Origin: Phycisphaerales bacterium
GTDB lineage: Bacteria > Planctomycetota > Phycisphaerae > Tepidisphaerales > Tepidisphaeraceae
Assembly (NCBI GenBank): GCA_020853095.1
Contig: JADYZN010000040.1
Coordinates: 1 to 64,000, forward strand
DNA: 64,000 bases
Reading direction: 5' to 3'
In this document: positions 33,008 to 41,795 of the stretch, piece by piece
Layout: each line of letters begins with the position of its first letter
Numbering within the stretch: position 1 is the stretch's first letter
Program-made: the position numbers and the translations under genes
The notes under the pieces: model-generated
Database searches by the model: none
Told to the model about the DNA's origin: nothing
The model's input: the letters and a program-made list of their open reading frames with translations, nothing else

Positions 33008-34585
33008 TCACCCCGGTCGCCGGCCGCGCAACGGCCCCTTGGACCGGGTGGACTTGGGCCGTGGCTTGGTTTCCGAACGTCGGGGTTTGGCGGCGACGGG
33101 TTTTCTGGATTTGGGCTTGGGCTTGGGCTTGAATTGAACCGGCTTGTCGGGCTGGTCGATGTCCTCATCCGGCAATTCATCCAATGACGGCGCTTTGCCC
33201 CCCTGCTGTCGCGGGCGGATGACCAGTTTGATCGGCACTTCCGGATAAGGCAGCAGTTCGCGGAACCGATTGATCATGAACCGCTGGTAACTGTCATCAA
33301 AAAACGCCGGATTGTTGACAAACAGCACGACCGTCGGCGGGGCGACATCGGTTTGCGTCGCATAATAAATCCTCGCCCGCCGGCCGCTGGTGGTGGATGG
33401 AAACCGCTCCTCAAGAATCTGCCGAACCGCCAGATTCAATCGTCCTGTGGTCAGGCGCTGGTTGGTCTGATGATACAGATGCTGCGACAGGTCGATCACC
33501 GACTGGATGTTCCGGCTTTCGCGGGCCGTGATGAACGCGATGGGGGCGAAATTCAGATGCCGAATCTCCGCATCCAGATATTGGCGATATTCCTCCATCA
33601 ACTCGCGATCCTCCAGCGCCTCGTGCGGCTGCAACTTTCGCAATTCGCGGATTTTTTCGCGGGTCAAATCCCACTTGTTGACCACCAACAACACCGGCTT
33701 GTACTGCTCGGCGATGTACTGGGCGAGTTTTTTGTCCGGCTCCGAAATCGGCTCGGTCCCGTCGATCAGCATCAACACCACGTCCGACCGGCGGATCGAT
33801 CGCTGGGCGCGGTGAAACGAGTAAAACTCGATGTCGTTGGTGACCATCCGGCGTTTTTTGCGAACGCCGGCGGTGTCGATGACGACCAGGCTTTTCCCCT
33901 CCTTGTCAAACCGCACGTCCACCGAATCGCGCGTGGTCCCCGGCACTTCGCTGACGATCACGCGGTCGGCATCCCCTTCGTACAGCCGGGCGATGGCGTT
34001 GACGAGGGTCGATTTGCCGGCGTTTCGCTTGCCGACGATCGCCAGCAGCATTTGCGGCGGCGGAATCTCGGTCGGCGCTTCCGACAAATCCACGTTGCGC
34101 TCAATGGCCTCCAGCACCTGCTCAACGTTTCGTCCGTTCATCGCGGACACGCCGACGGGCGTCCCCAGCCCCAGCCGCGCAAAATCGCCTAACGCCACGT
34201 CCGCCTTGGGGTTGTCGGCCTTGTTGGCCACCAGGATCGTTTTGACGTTGCGCCGGCGCAACAACGCCGCGATCTGCTCGTCGGCGCTGGTCAATCCATC
34301 CGCGCAATCCACGATGAACAGGACCATGTTCGCGCGGGCCATCGCCAGTTCGATCTGATGGTGGATGTGGTCGGTCAACTGGTCGGCATCGACAAACCCA
34401 TATCCGCCGGTATCGACCAGCTCGACAAATCGATCCGCCACCTTCAACGGCGCGGCGATGCGGTCGCGCGTGACGCCGGGCATGTCCTGAACGATCGCGA
34501 TGCGCTTCTGCGTCAGCGCATTCAGCAACGAAGACTTGCCCACGTTGGGCCGACCCACGATCGCAACCACCGGCATCGGCCGCAT
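33008..34585 (-). CDS. der: Ribosome assembly GTPase Der (EngA)
   Basis: A 525-residue protein with the two tandem G domains unique to Der: VAIVGRPNVGKSSLLNAL and LAIVGKRNAGKSTLVNAIA (P-loops), DTGGYG and DTAGVRKKRR (G3), NKAD and NKWD (G4), then a KH-like C-terminal domain. It acts in 50S subunit maturation. The C-terminus carries an extra 70 residues rich in Lys, Pro and Arg (PKPKPKSRKPVAAK), which may bind RNA. I choose the ATG at 34585 because AAGGA lies 8 bases before it. Confidence 0.93.
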   Translation of the reverse strand: MRPMPVVAIVGRPNVGKSSLLNALTQKRIAIVQDMPGVTRDRIAAPLKVADRFVELVDTGGYGFVDADQLTDHIHHQIELAMARANMVLFIVDCADGLTSADEQIAALLRRRNVKTILVANKADNPKADVALGDFARLGLGTPVGVSAMNGRNVEQVLEAIERNVDLSEAPTEIPPPQMLLAIVGKRNAGKSTLVNAIARLYEGDADRVIVSEVPGTTRDSVDVRFDKEGKSLVVIDTAGVRKKRRMVTNDIEFYSFHRAQRSIRRSDVVLMLIDGTEPISEPDKKLAQYIAEQYKPVLLVVNKWDLTREKIRELRKLQPHEALEDRELMEEYRQYLDAEIRHLNFAPIAFITARESRNIQSVIDLSQHLYHQTNQRLTTGRLNLAVRQILEERFPSTTSGRRARIYYATQTDVAPPTVVLFVNNPAFFDDSYQRFMINRFRELLPYPEVPIKLVIRPRQQGGKAPSLDELPDEDIDQPDKPVQFKPKPKPKSRKPVAAKPRRSETKPRPKSTRSKGPLRGRRPG

Positions 34586-34692
34586 ACCACCCATCCTTGC
34601 ACGGAAAAACGCGCCCCCGTTCACGGCAGGGAAGGATACGCTCCGCCGATCCAATAGCAATCTCCCGTATATCCTTTGTGAACCTGTCATCG

Positions 34693-34698
34693 TATAAT
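34693..34698 (+). promoter_or_regulatory. -10 element of moaA (leaderless)
   Basis: TATAAT at 34693-34698, 6 bases before the moaA ATG (34705). The -35 region is poor. Confidence 0.5.
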
Positions 34699-34704
34699 TC
34701 GGGG

Positions 34705-35820
34705 ATGAGATTGCCGGTCGTGGACAATCTGTACCGGCCCATGGGTAATTTCGAGAATGGGCCAAAATCCATCGCAGCCGTCCGGGTGTTGCGCATCAGC
34801 GTCACCGACCGCTGCAATCTCCGTTGCGTGTATTGCATGCCCGAAGAAGGGGTGCGGTGGCTTCCCAAGGACAATCTGCTCACTTTTGAAGAAATTTGCG
34901 ACGTGGTCAACGCGGCCGTGTCGATTCACGGCATCCGCCGCTTCAAATTGACCGGCGGCGAACCCACCGTGCGGTCCGGCCTGGTCGATCTGGTCCGGAT
35001 GATCCGCCAAAACCCACAGGTCGAGGATTTATCGCTCACCACCAACGGCATGTTGCTGGAGGAACTGGCCAAGCCCCTGCATCACGCCGGCCTGGACCGT
35101 TTGACCATCAGCATCGACAGCCTCCGCCCCGACCGGTTCATCCGCATCACCCGTACCGGCGAGCTGTCCAAGGTCTGGCGTGGACTGGATCAGGCCGAAT
35201 CGGTCGGCTTCAAGTCCATGAAAATCAACTGCGTCACCATGCGCGGCACCAACGACGACGAGCTGGTCGATTTCGCCCGCCTGTCGCTGGATCGTGCGGT
35301 AACGGTTCGATTTATCGAATACATGCCCCTGGGCGATGCGGCCATCATGCACCAGAGCACAGACCTTCGGGTCTCCGATGATGAAATCGGGCCGGCCGGC
35401 GGGTGCGGCGCACAGGACCGGGGGGCCGATTCGTTCATCGCCGAATCGGAAGTTCGCCAACGCATCGAAGACCACTTTGGCCCATTGATTCCCGTGGACC
35501 GCAACCTTGAGGCCGGCGTCGGGCCGGCCATCCCCTACCGCATCGACAACCCCCGCGCCAAAGGCCGAATCGCCTTCATCAGCGCCATGTCCGCCCCTTT
35601 CTGTTCCACCTGCAACCGGTTGCGTCTGACGGCCGACGGGGTGCTGCGATCCTGCCTTTTTGAAGGGGGTGAAGTGGCGGTCAGGCGCATTTTACGCTCT
35701 GAATCCAACCCCGACCGGCGTCGCAAAACCCTCGCCCAGGCCATGGTGGACTGCGTCGCCCTCAAGCCGGATGTCCATTCCAACCACGGCAATGAGCAAA
35801 TGAGCCGATTGGGCGGATAA
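34705..35820 (+). CDS. moaA: GTP 3',8-cyclase MoaA (molybdenum cofactor biosynthesis)
   Basis: A 371-residue radical SAM enzyme. CNLRCVYC is the N-terminal 4Fe-4S motif; the C-terminal cluster ligands are CSTCNRLRL and the later cysteine in LRSCLFEGG; the protein ends in the required Gly-Gly (SRLGG). It converts GTP to the cyclic precursor of molybdopterin together with MoaC, which is not in the window. A perfect TATAAT lies 6 bases upstream of the ATG at 34705, implying a leaderless mRNA. An insert (GPAGGCGAQDRG) near residue 232 is unusual. Confidence 0.93.
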   Translation: MRLPVVDNLYRPMGNFENGPKSIAAVRVLRISVTDRCNLRCVYCMPEEGVRWLPKDNLLTFEEICDVVNAAVSIHGIRRFKLTGGEPTVRSGLVDLVRMIRQNPQVEDLSLTTNGMLLEELAKPLHHAGLDRLTISIDSLRPDRFIRITRTGELSKVWRGLDQAESVGFKSMKINCVTMRGTNDDELVDFARLSLDRAVTVRFIEYMPLGDAAIMHQSTDLRVSDDEIGPAGGCGAQDRGADSFIAESEVRQRIEDHFGPLIPVDRNLEAGVGPAIPYRIDNPRAKGRIAFISAMSAPFCSTCNRLRLTADGVLRSCLFEGGEVAVRRILRSESNPDRRRKTLAQAMVDCVALKPDVHSNHGNEQMSRLGG

Positions 35821-35944
35821 CCCCATCTTCCGCCGCCAGTGCCGATAATAACTCACCTTTTGCGGGCCGGATTGCCGAAAATATAGACAAGGCATTGTGT
35901 GCCCATGCCGCCCGATGGATTCGGGTGCGCGGAAAGTGTTGCCC

Positions 35945-36724
35945 ATGGATCTGGCCACCATCATCGGTTTCGTGCTCGCCTGGGGCGCGGTGATTTATTC
36001 AATGTTCCACGCGGCCGAAGGCCACATCGGCGCGTACATCAAGCCGCCGGAAATGCTCCTGGTGTTCGGCGGATCGCTGGGCGCAGCGCTGCTTTCCATG
36101 CCGATGCACACGATCACCGGCATCGTCTCTTACATGAAAAAATGGCTGTTCAACAAGGACATCCACGTTGAACACCTGATCAAGGAAATGGTGCAATACG
36201 CCGAAACCGCCCGCCGGGATGGGGTCCTGGCGCTGGAATCGGTCGCCCGCGAAGCGCCCGATGCGTTTTTGCGTCGAGGATTGCAATTGACCATCGACGG
36301 CACCGATCCGGAGATCATCGAACGCATCATGCGCATCGAAATCGAGGCGATGACCGAACGACACAAACACGGCAAGCACCTGTTTCACACCCTGGCAAAA
36401 TTCGGCCCTGGATTCGGTCTGATGGCGACGCTGATCGCGCAGGTGGCCATGTTCCGCAACCTCGGCGGCGACGCTTCGGCCATCGGATCGGCACTGGCCA
36501 TCGCGCTGACCGGAACCCTGTATGGCTGCATGCTGCAAAACCTGATGGCCGGGCCGGTGGCCGAAAAACTCGCCTTGCGATCGGCCGAGGAAATTTTCGC
36601 CAAGGAGATCATTCTCCAGGGCGTATTGTCGATCCAGGCCGGCAACAATCCTCGCGTGGTGGAGATGCAGTTGATGTCATTCCTGTCGACCCGCCAGCAG
36701 GAATCCATCCCCAAGGCCGCGTGA
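35945..36724 (+). CDS. motA: Flagellar stator protein MotA/PomA
   Basis: A 259-residue four-helix membrane protein. The MDLATIIGF start, RDGVLALESVAREAPDAFLRRGLQL cytoplasmic loop (torque-generating charged residues), and EIILQGVLSIQAGNNPRVVE C-terminal block are typical, and the overall look is closer to sodium-type PomA than to E. coli MotA. It forms the stator ring with MotB, encoded 45 bases downstream. The pair is 11 kb away from the main flagellar cluster. Confidence 0.9.
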   Translation: MDLATIIGFVLAWGAVIYSMFHAAEGHIGAYIKPPEMLLVFGGSLGAALLSMPMHTITGIVSYMKKWLFNKDIHVEHLIKEMVQYAETARRDGVLALESVAREAPDAFLRRGLQLTIDGTDPEIIERIMRIEIEAMTERHKHGKHLFHTLAKFGPGFGLMATLIAQVAMFRNLGGDASAIGSALAIALTGTLYGCMLQNLMAGPVAEKLALRSAEEIFAKEIILQGVLSIQAGNNPRVVEMQLMSFLSTRQQESIPKAA

Positions 36725-36769
36725 CCCTGAACGTTCATTGACGTCTCATTGACCGATCGGACTTAAACC

Positions 36770-37588
36770 ATGGCCAAAAGCTCCTGTCGATGCAAAAAAG
36801 CCGGCGAATGCGAAGAATGCCCGGAGTGGATCTTCACCTTCGCCGACCTGGTCATGCTGATGATGGGGTTTTTCGTGATCCTGTGGGTGCTTAAACCCAA
36901 CCCCGACCCCAAGGGCGCGGACGATTCGGCCGCCGTCGTCGCGGCCAACGAGGAATGGCTGGAGACCGTCGCCAGCATTCGTGGCGGCTTTGGCTGGGTT
37001 CCAGACCCCTCCAGCAGCGATCCGGTCGATCAGGCCGCCATCCGCCGCAAACAGCGGCTCAACGGCCCCGGCGAAGGGGGTAAAACCAACCGCCGTGCCG
37101 AAGGAGCCCCCGGCACCGATTACGAAGTGACCGGCATCCGCCCCGGCAAGGATGTCATGGTCGGCGGCCGGCTGCTGTTTAATCCCGGCGAGGCCCGACT
37201 GACCTCCGACACCGTCCATGCCCTGGATTCGATCGTGTCGTTGATTCGCGGCCATCGCAACATCTTCCTGATCAAAGGCCACACCTCTCTGGATGATCTG
37301 CCAGACAACGCCACCGCCCAGCAGAAGATGGACCTCTCGCTCCAACGCGCCCAGGCGGTCGCAGACTACCTGATCTCCAAAGGCGTGGAACCGGAAATTC
37401 TTCGCGTGCAGGGATGCTCCACCTTTGAACCGGTCGCCCGGCGGGCCTATACGGATGATGTGAGAATCCTCAATCGCCGCGTTGAAATCACCGCCACGGC
37501 CACGCTGGTTGAAGACCTTCAGGATCGTCCCACCACCCAGCCCACCACCGCCGATTCCGCACGGCCGGCCGAAACCAAATCCCATTAA
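36770..37588 (+). CDS. motB: Flagellar stator protein MotB/PomB
   Basis: A 272-residue protein: short cytosolic N-terminus, one membrane helix with the ion-binding aspartate in FTFADLVMLMMGFF, a plug/linker region, and an OmpA-like peptidoglycan-binding domain (residues 125-245, including LIKGHTSLDD and NRRVEI). The N-terminus has four cysteines (CRCKKAGECEEC) just before the helix; vibrio PomB has a CxC there too. The OmpA domain implies a peptidoglycan wall. Confidence 0.9.
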   Translation: MAKSSCRCKKAGECEECPEWIFTFADLVMLMMGFFVILWVLKPNPDPKGADDSAAVVAANEEWLETVASIRGGFGWVPDPSSSDPVDQAAIRRKQRLNGPGEGGKTNRRAEGAPGTDYEVTGIRPGKDVMVGGRLLFNPGEARLTSDTVHALDSIVSLIRGHRNIFLIKGHTSLDDLPDNATAQQKMDLSLQRAQAVADYLISKGVEPEILRVQGCSTFEPVARRAYTDDVRILNRRVEITATATLVEDLQDRPTTQPTTADSARPAETKSH

Positions 37589-37666
37589 CGACGATTTCGG
37601 CCCTCCCCCGTCACCACGTTCATGGGTTATCCTGCGGCCGATCCCTTGTTCCACCCGGAGCAATCC

Positions 37667-39052
37667 ATGCCGCTGGAAACCTATCGCGACAAACGACGAT
37701 TCAACAAAACTCCCGAACCTCCCCCGTTGTTCAACAAGAGCGACCATCCGCCGATTTTCGTCATCCAGGAACACCACGCCTCGCGTCTGCATTATGATTT
37801 TCGACTCGAAGCGGATGGAGTACTCAAAAGCTGGGCGGTCCCAAAAGGCCCTTCGATGAACCCTTCGGACAAACGCTTGGCCGTTGAAGTCGAAGACCAT
37901 CCTTTGGAATACGCCAATTTTTCCGGCGACATTCCTGAAGGTGAATATGGCGCCGGCCACGTCGATATCTGGGATCGTGGAACCTACGACAATCTCATGG
38001 CCGCCAAGCCCGAACCCCTGAGCCTTACTCAATCCATCGACGCCGGGCATGTCGAAGTCGAGTTGCACGGCCAAAAATTAAAGGGTGGTTTTGTTCTGAT
38101 ACGCACCCGTGGCTTTGGTGGAAATAAAAAAAACTGGCTGCTGATCAAGATGAAAGACCGTCATGCGGATCATGATCCCAAACCCGCCACGCCCATCGCC
38201 AACCCGCCGCCGCAAAGGGTCCGGTTCACCAACGCGGATAAGATCCTGTTTCCGGAGTCACGGATCTCCAAAGGCGACCTGATCAAATATTACATGGATA
38301 TCTCCGGCCGAATGTTGCCGTATCTGAAAGATCGCCCCATTACGCTGGAACGTTTTCCCGATGGCATCGCGGATGACTCGCCTCGTTTCTGGCAGAAAAA
38401 TACGCCGAGCCATTACCCCAAATGGATCCCCCGCGCACGAATCCCCACCACGGATGGCAAACCCGTGGATTATGCGATTGTCAACAACGTTGAAACCCTC
38501 GCGTACCTGGTCAATCAGGGGACCATCACCTTTCACATCTATTTTTCCCGCATCCAAACCCTCGATCGACCCGACTTTGTCCTGTTTGATCTGGACCCCG
38601 GCGATGCACCCCTCACGAATGCCATCCGCATCGCCCGCCAGATTCACGCGTTCTTGAATCCGCTGAACATCCCCGCCTTCGTCAATACCACCGGCAAGCG
38701 CGGTCTGCACATCCTGGCCCCCTGGCATCAGCCCGGCGGATACGACCAGGCCCGCGCGTGGGCATTGCGAATCGCCGAACAGGTCGTGCAAGCCATGCCC
38801 AAAATCGCGACCCTCGAACGCCGGCTCGCCGCCCGCGCCGGCCGGGTCTACGTCGATGTCATGCAAAATGCCCTCGGCCACCATTTCGCTTCCCCTTATT
38901 CCATCCGCCCCACACCCCAGGCCACCCTTTCGGCCCCGCTGCAATGGCGTGAGCTGACCACCCGGCTGGATCCCGCCCGATTCAACATCAGAACCATCCA
39001 AAACCGCGTTTTGCGCATGAAATCCGATCCCATGGCCCCCCTGCTGAAATAA
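37667..39052 (+). CDS. LigD-like protein: 3'-phosphoesterase and polymerase domains, no ligase
   Basis: A 461-residue fusion. Residues 1-175 are the LigD 3'-phosphoesterase domain (HHASRLHYDFRLE, WAVPKGPS, GEYGAGHVDIWD), which trims 3' ends to ribonucleoside-OH. Residues 195-450 are the archaeo-eukaryotic primase-type polymerase domain (NADKILFPES, LFDLDPGD with the metal aspartates, TGKRGLHILAPW, VYVDVMQNA). The ATP-dependent DNA ligase domain found in most three-domain LigD proteins is absent, and no Ku gene is near. GGAG precedes the ATG at 37667. It should work in end-processing and fill-in during non-homologous end joining or break repair. Confidence 0.88.
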   Translation: MPLETYRDKRRFNKTPEPPPLFNKSDHPPIFVIQEHHASRLHYDFRLEADGVLKSWAVPKGPSMNPSDKRLAVEVEDHPLEYANFSGDIPEGEYGAGHVDIWDRGTYDNLMAAKPEPLSLTQSIDAGHVEVELHGQKLKGGFVLIRTRGFGGNKKNWLLIKMKDRHADHDPKPATPIANPPPQRVRFTNADKILFPESRISKGDLIKYYMDISGRMLPYLKDRPITLERFPDGIADDSPRFWQKNTPSHYPKWIPRARIPTTDGKPVDYAIVNNVETLAYLVNQGTITFHIYFSRIQTLDRPDFVLFDLDPGDAPLTNAIRIARQIHAFLNPLNIPAFVNTTGKRGLHILAPWHQPGGYDQARAWALRIAEQVVQAMPKIATLERRLAARAGRVYVDVMQNALGHHFASPYSIRPTPQATLSAPLQWRELTTRLDPARFNIRTIQNRVLRMKSDPMAPLLK

Positions 39053-39098
39053 TTTCGCCCAAGCCGGCCCATCCATTTGCGTCCGCCCTTCCCGTCCC

Positions 39099-39104
39099 TA
39101 CAAT
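39099..39104 (+). promoter_or_regulatory. -10 element of the phosphate uptake pair
   Basis: TACAAT at 39099-39104 with TTTGCG 17 bases upstream (39076-39081), about 33 bases before the DUF47 start. Confidence 0.5.
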
Positions 39105-39137
39105 CACCGTGCATTCTTAATCCGGAGCCTTCGCCGA

Positions 39138-39761
39138 ATGTTCAATCTGCTTCCCAAGGACACGGTCTTCTTCGATCTGTTCGAGAACCTATCGCGGCAC
39201 ATTGTCACCGCCGCCGAGGAACTTCACGCCCTTTCCCGTAATTTTCCCAACATCGAGGACAACGTCCGGCGCATCCGCGAAATCGAGCATGGCGCCGACG
39301 ATTTGTCCCATGCCGCCCTCGACCGCCTCGACCGCACCTTCATCACTCCGTTTGACCGCGAAGACATCCACACCCTCGTCGGCCAGATGGACGACATCGT
39401 GGACAACATCGACGCCTTGTCCAAACGTTTCAAGCTGTATCACATTCAGCACATGGAAGCTGACTTCACCAAGCAGACCGAAGTCCTCGTGCTGGCCGCC
39501 AAGGCGGTTTCGGAAGCGGTTCACCGGCTTCGTAAAAACCGCAAACTATCGGATTTATCCACGCTTTTGATCGAAATTCATCGCCTCGAAAGCGTCGGCG
39601 ACGACAACAATCACGCCGCCGTCTCGCGGTTGTACAGCGGCGCCACCCAGCCGCTGGATGTCATGAAATGGAAGGAGCTGTACGACTTTATCGAAGATGC
39701 CATCGACGGCTGCGAAGATGTCGGCAATATCCTGGAACGCATCGTGCTGAAAAACGGCTGA
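39138..39761 (+). CDS. DUF47 (PhoU-like) phosphate transport regulator
   Basis: A 207-residue all-helical protein of the DUF47 family, PhoU-like, with acidic metal-binding motifs (IREIEHGADDLSH, IHRLESVGDDNNH; ExxxD pattern). It is usually encoded next to PiT transporters and tunes their activity; here the PiT gene follows after 37 bases. A TACAAT box with TTTGCG lies upstream (39076-39104). Confidence 0.9.
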   Translation: MFNLLPKDTVFFDLFENLSRHIVTAAEELHALSRNFPNIEDNVRRIREIEHGADDLSHAALDRLDRTFITPFDREDIHTLVGQMDDIVDNIDALSKRFKLYHIQHMEADFTKQTEVLVLAAKAVSEAVHRLRKNRKLSDLSTLLIEIHRLESVGDDNNHAAVSRLYSGATQPLDVMKWKELYDFIEDAIDGCEDVGNILERIVLKNG

Positions 39762-39798
39762 TTGAGTTGCATTCCTCACTCTCGGATTTCTATAACTT

Positions 39799-40893
39799 AT
39801 GCTTGCATCCCTACTTGCACAGGCCTCGACAGGTGGCGGCGCCGCCGCCGGCGGCATGTTGGCGCTGGTCGTATTCATCATCGGCATCGCCTTGGTGTTC
39901 GACTTCCTCAATGGATTCCACGATGCCGCCAACTCGATCGCCACAGTGGTCTCCACGCGCGTGCTCACCCCGTTTCAGGCCGTTGCATGGGCGGCGTTTT
40001 TTAACTTCATCGCGGCATTCCTCTTTGGCACCAAAGTCGCCGGAACCATCGGCAAGGATCTCATAAACCCAAGTTTCGTCGATGTTTACGTCGTCTTCGG
40101 CGGATTGCTGGGGGCGATCATCTGGAACATCATCACCTGGCTGCTGGCGCTGCCGACCAGCTCATCACACGCCCTGGTCAGCGGCATCGCCGGCGCGGCC
40201 ATCGCCAAGGGAGGGATTGGCGTCATTCTCTGGCCGGGCTGGATTCCACTGTTGCTGTTCATCATCCTGTCGCCCGCCATCGGATTTATCCTTGGCTCGA
40301 TCAACATGGTGGTGGTCTCCTGGCTGTTTCGCCGGGCAACGCCTCATCGGGTGGATCGACTGTTTCGACGGCTTCAATTGGTCTCGGCGGCCATCTATAG
40401 CCTGGGGCATGGTGGCAACGACGCCCAGAAAACCATGGGCATCATCCTGTTGTTATTGACCGCCGCCGGCCATTCCAACTGGGCCTTGTCCGATCATCGG
40501 ATTCTCTGGCACAGTCACAACGTCGCCTTGTGGGTCATTTTGTCGTGCCACGCGGCCATCGCGCTGGGAACCATGTTTGGCGGTTGGCGAATTGTCAAAA
40601 CCATGGGATCGGGCATCACCCGGCTTGCGCCGGTCGGCGGGTTCTGCGCTGAAACCGCCGCCGCCAGCACCATCATCCTGGCGACCCGATGGGGCATTCC
40701 GATCTCCACCACCCATGCGATTACCGGCTCCATCCTGGGCGTGGGAACCACCAAGGGCGTGCGCAGCGTACGATGGATCTGGGGCGAACGGATCGTGATG
40801 GCGTGGATATTGACCCTCCCCTGCTCGGCCTTCATGGCCGCCCTCGCCTACCTGCTGATTCACATGATCATTCAACCGCTGATGGGCGGTTAA
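39799..40893 (+). CDS. pit: PiT family inorganic phosphate transporter
   Basis: A 364-residue transporter with about ten membrane segments and the two inverted PiT signatures: FDFLNGFHDAANSIAT with TVVSTRVLTP, and SLGHGGNDAQKTMGI with ISTTHAITGSILGVG. PiT carriers move metal-phosphate with protons or sodium. It is paired with the DUF47 regulator and its 3' end overlaps the convergent PEP-CTERM gene by 4 bases. Confidence 0.92.
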   Translation: MLASLLAQASTGGGAAAGGMLALVVFIIGIALVFDFLNGFHDAANSIATVVSTRVLTPFQAVAWAAFFNFIAAFLFGTKVAGTIGKDLINPSFVDVYVVFGGLLGAIIWNIITWLLALPTSSSHALVSGIAGAAIAKGGIGVILWPGWIPLLLFIILSPAIGFILGSINMVVVSWLFRRATPHRVDRLFRRLQLVSAAIYSLGHGGNDAQKTMGIILLLLTAAGHSNWALSDHRILWHSHNVALWVILSCHAAIALGTMFGGWRIVKTMGSGITRLAPVGGFCAETAAASTIILATRWGIPISTTHAITGSILGVGTTKGVRSVRWIWGERIVMAWILTLPCSAFMAALAYLLIHMIIQPLMGG

Positions 40894-41618
40894 GCTTCGT
40901 TTCGGCGACGGCATCCCATCAGCACAAACCCACCCGCCAGGATCATCGCGGCCGAGGTGGGTTCGGGGACCGGTGGCGGGGTTTCGGTTCTTGGCTGTTC
41001 AATAAAGGTAAAGCTCTGCTTGGGGCCGGTGGGATTGGGGGAGGCCATGATCACCAAAGACCCCTTGGGAATGCCCGGCCACCAGATGTTCCCATCCGCC
41101 AGGATGCCATTGCCCAGTTCGATCCCGCGCACCACGCCCGATTCAGAAGTGGTGCCGGTCAATTCAAAGGGTTCGACGTTGAAAGGTGCGGGACTGTAGA
41201 ACGATTCATTCATGTCAAAGTGAGGCAGTCCCGCCGACCCCGCGATGCCGCCCGAAATCGAAAAATTAAACCCGGTCCAAAAAGTTCCCGTGGCGTTGGT
41301 GATGTTTTCCTGGGCAATGACGATCTTGGAGACGGCATTGGAACTGATCTGGGTGAAGTGGATGTCGATGGATTCGATGCCATTTTCACCGGACGCATCC
41401 GCAAAAACAGCAACTTTTTGCAACGCGATCCACTGGCCCTCACGAAATCCTAAAACGGTTAAAGAAACATGCGTTCCATTGGAGTTGTTCAGGGAATCAG
41501 ACCATTCGGCTTCCCAGCCGCCAAACGTAATCACCGCCGCCGGCGCGCTTTGTACCGCCAGCGCACCGGCAGCACACAACCCCACCGACATCGACAGCCA
41601 CCATTTTCTCCCAATCAC
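40890..41618 (-). CDS. PEP-CTERM sorting-domain protein
   Basis: A 242-residue exported protein: signal peptide (SVGLCAAGALAVQSAPAA), a beta-sandwich-like middle without recognisable catalytic motifs, and a C-terminal PEP-CTERM signal (VPEPTSAAMILAGGFVLMG then CRRR). It is presumably processed by exosortase and released to the surface or matrix. The start is GTG at 41616-41618, 5 bases after AGGAG; a TATAAT box (41671-41676) is present upstream. Function unknown. Confidence 0.85.
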   Translation of the reverse strand: MIGRKWWLSMSVGLCAAGALAVQSAPAAVITFGGWEAEWSDSLNNSNGTHVSLTVLGFREGQWIALQKVAVFADASGENGIESIDIHFTQISSNAVSKIVIAQENITNATGTFWTGFNFSISGGIAGSAGLPHFDMNESFYSPAPFNVEPFELTGTTSESGVVRGIELGNGILADGNIWWPGIPKGSLVIMASPNPTGPKQSFTFIEQPRTETPPPVPEPTSAAMILAGGFVLMGCRRRNEA

Positions 41619-41670
41619 AGCAACTCCTGCCTGAAGAATGTTCCATCTTCAATTTGCTCCAGCCCTGTTC

Positions 41671-41676
41671 ATTATA
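41671..41676 (-). promoter_or_regulatory. -10 element of the PEP-CTERM gene
   Basis: TATAAT on the minus strand, 52 bases before the GTG start. The intergenic stretch 41619-41795 holds nothing else I can support. Confidence 0.4.
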
Positions 41677-41795
41677 CAACCTGTCCAGTTCGCTAATTTC
41701 AAATTCCGAACCGATAGCCGGCCGCCTTGAAACGGCTGATCCAATAAGTGGGATTGGGTGAAATTGGAAGTGTCAAACTGGAGAATGTCATCCGT

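Noticed and set aside
36746-38074. Open frame of 442 codons opposite motB and the LigD-like gene
   Set aside because: Shadow of two clear genes; composition is reverse-complement noise.
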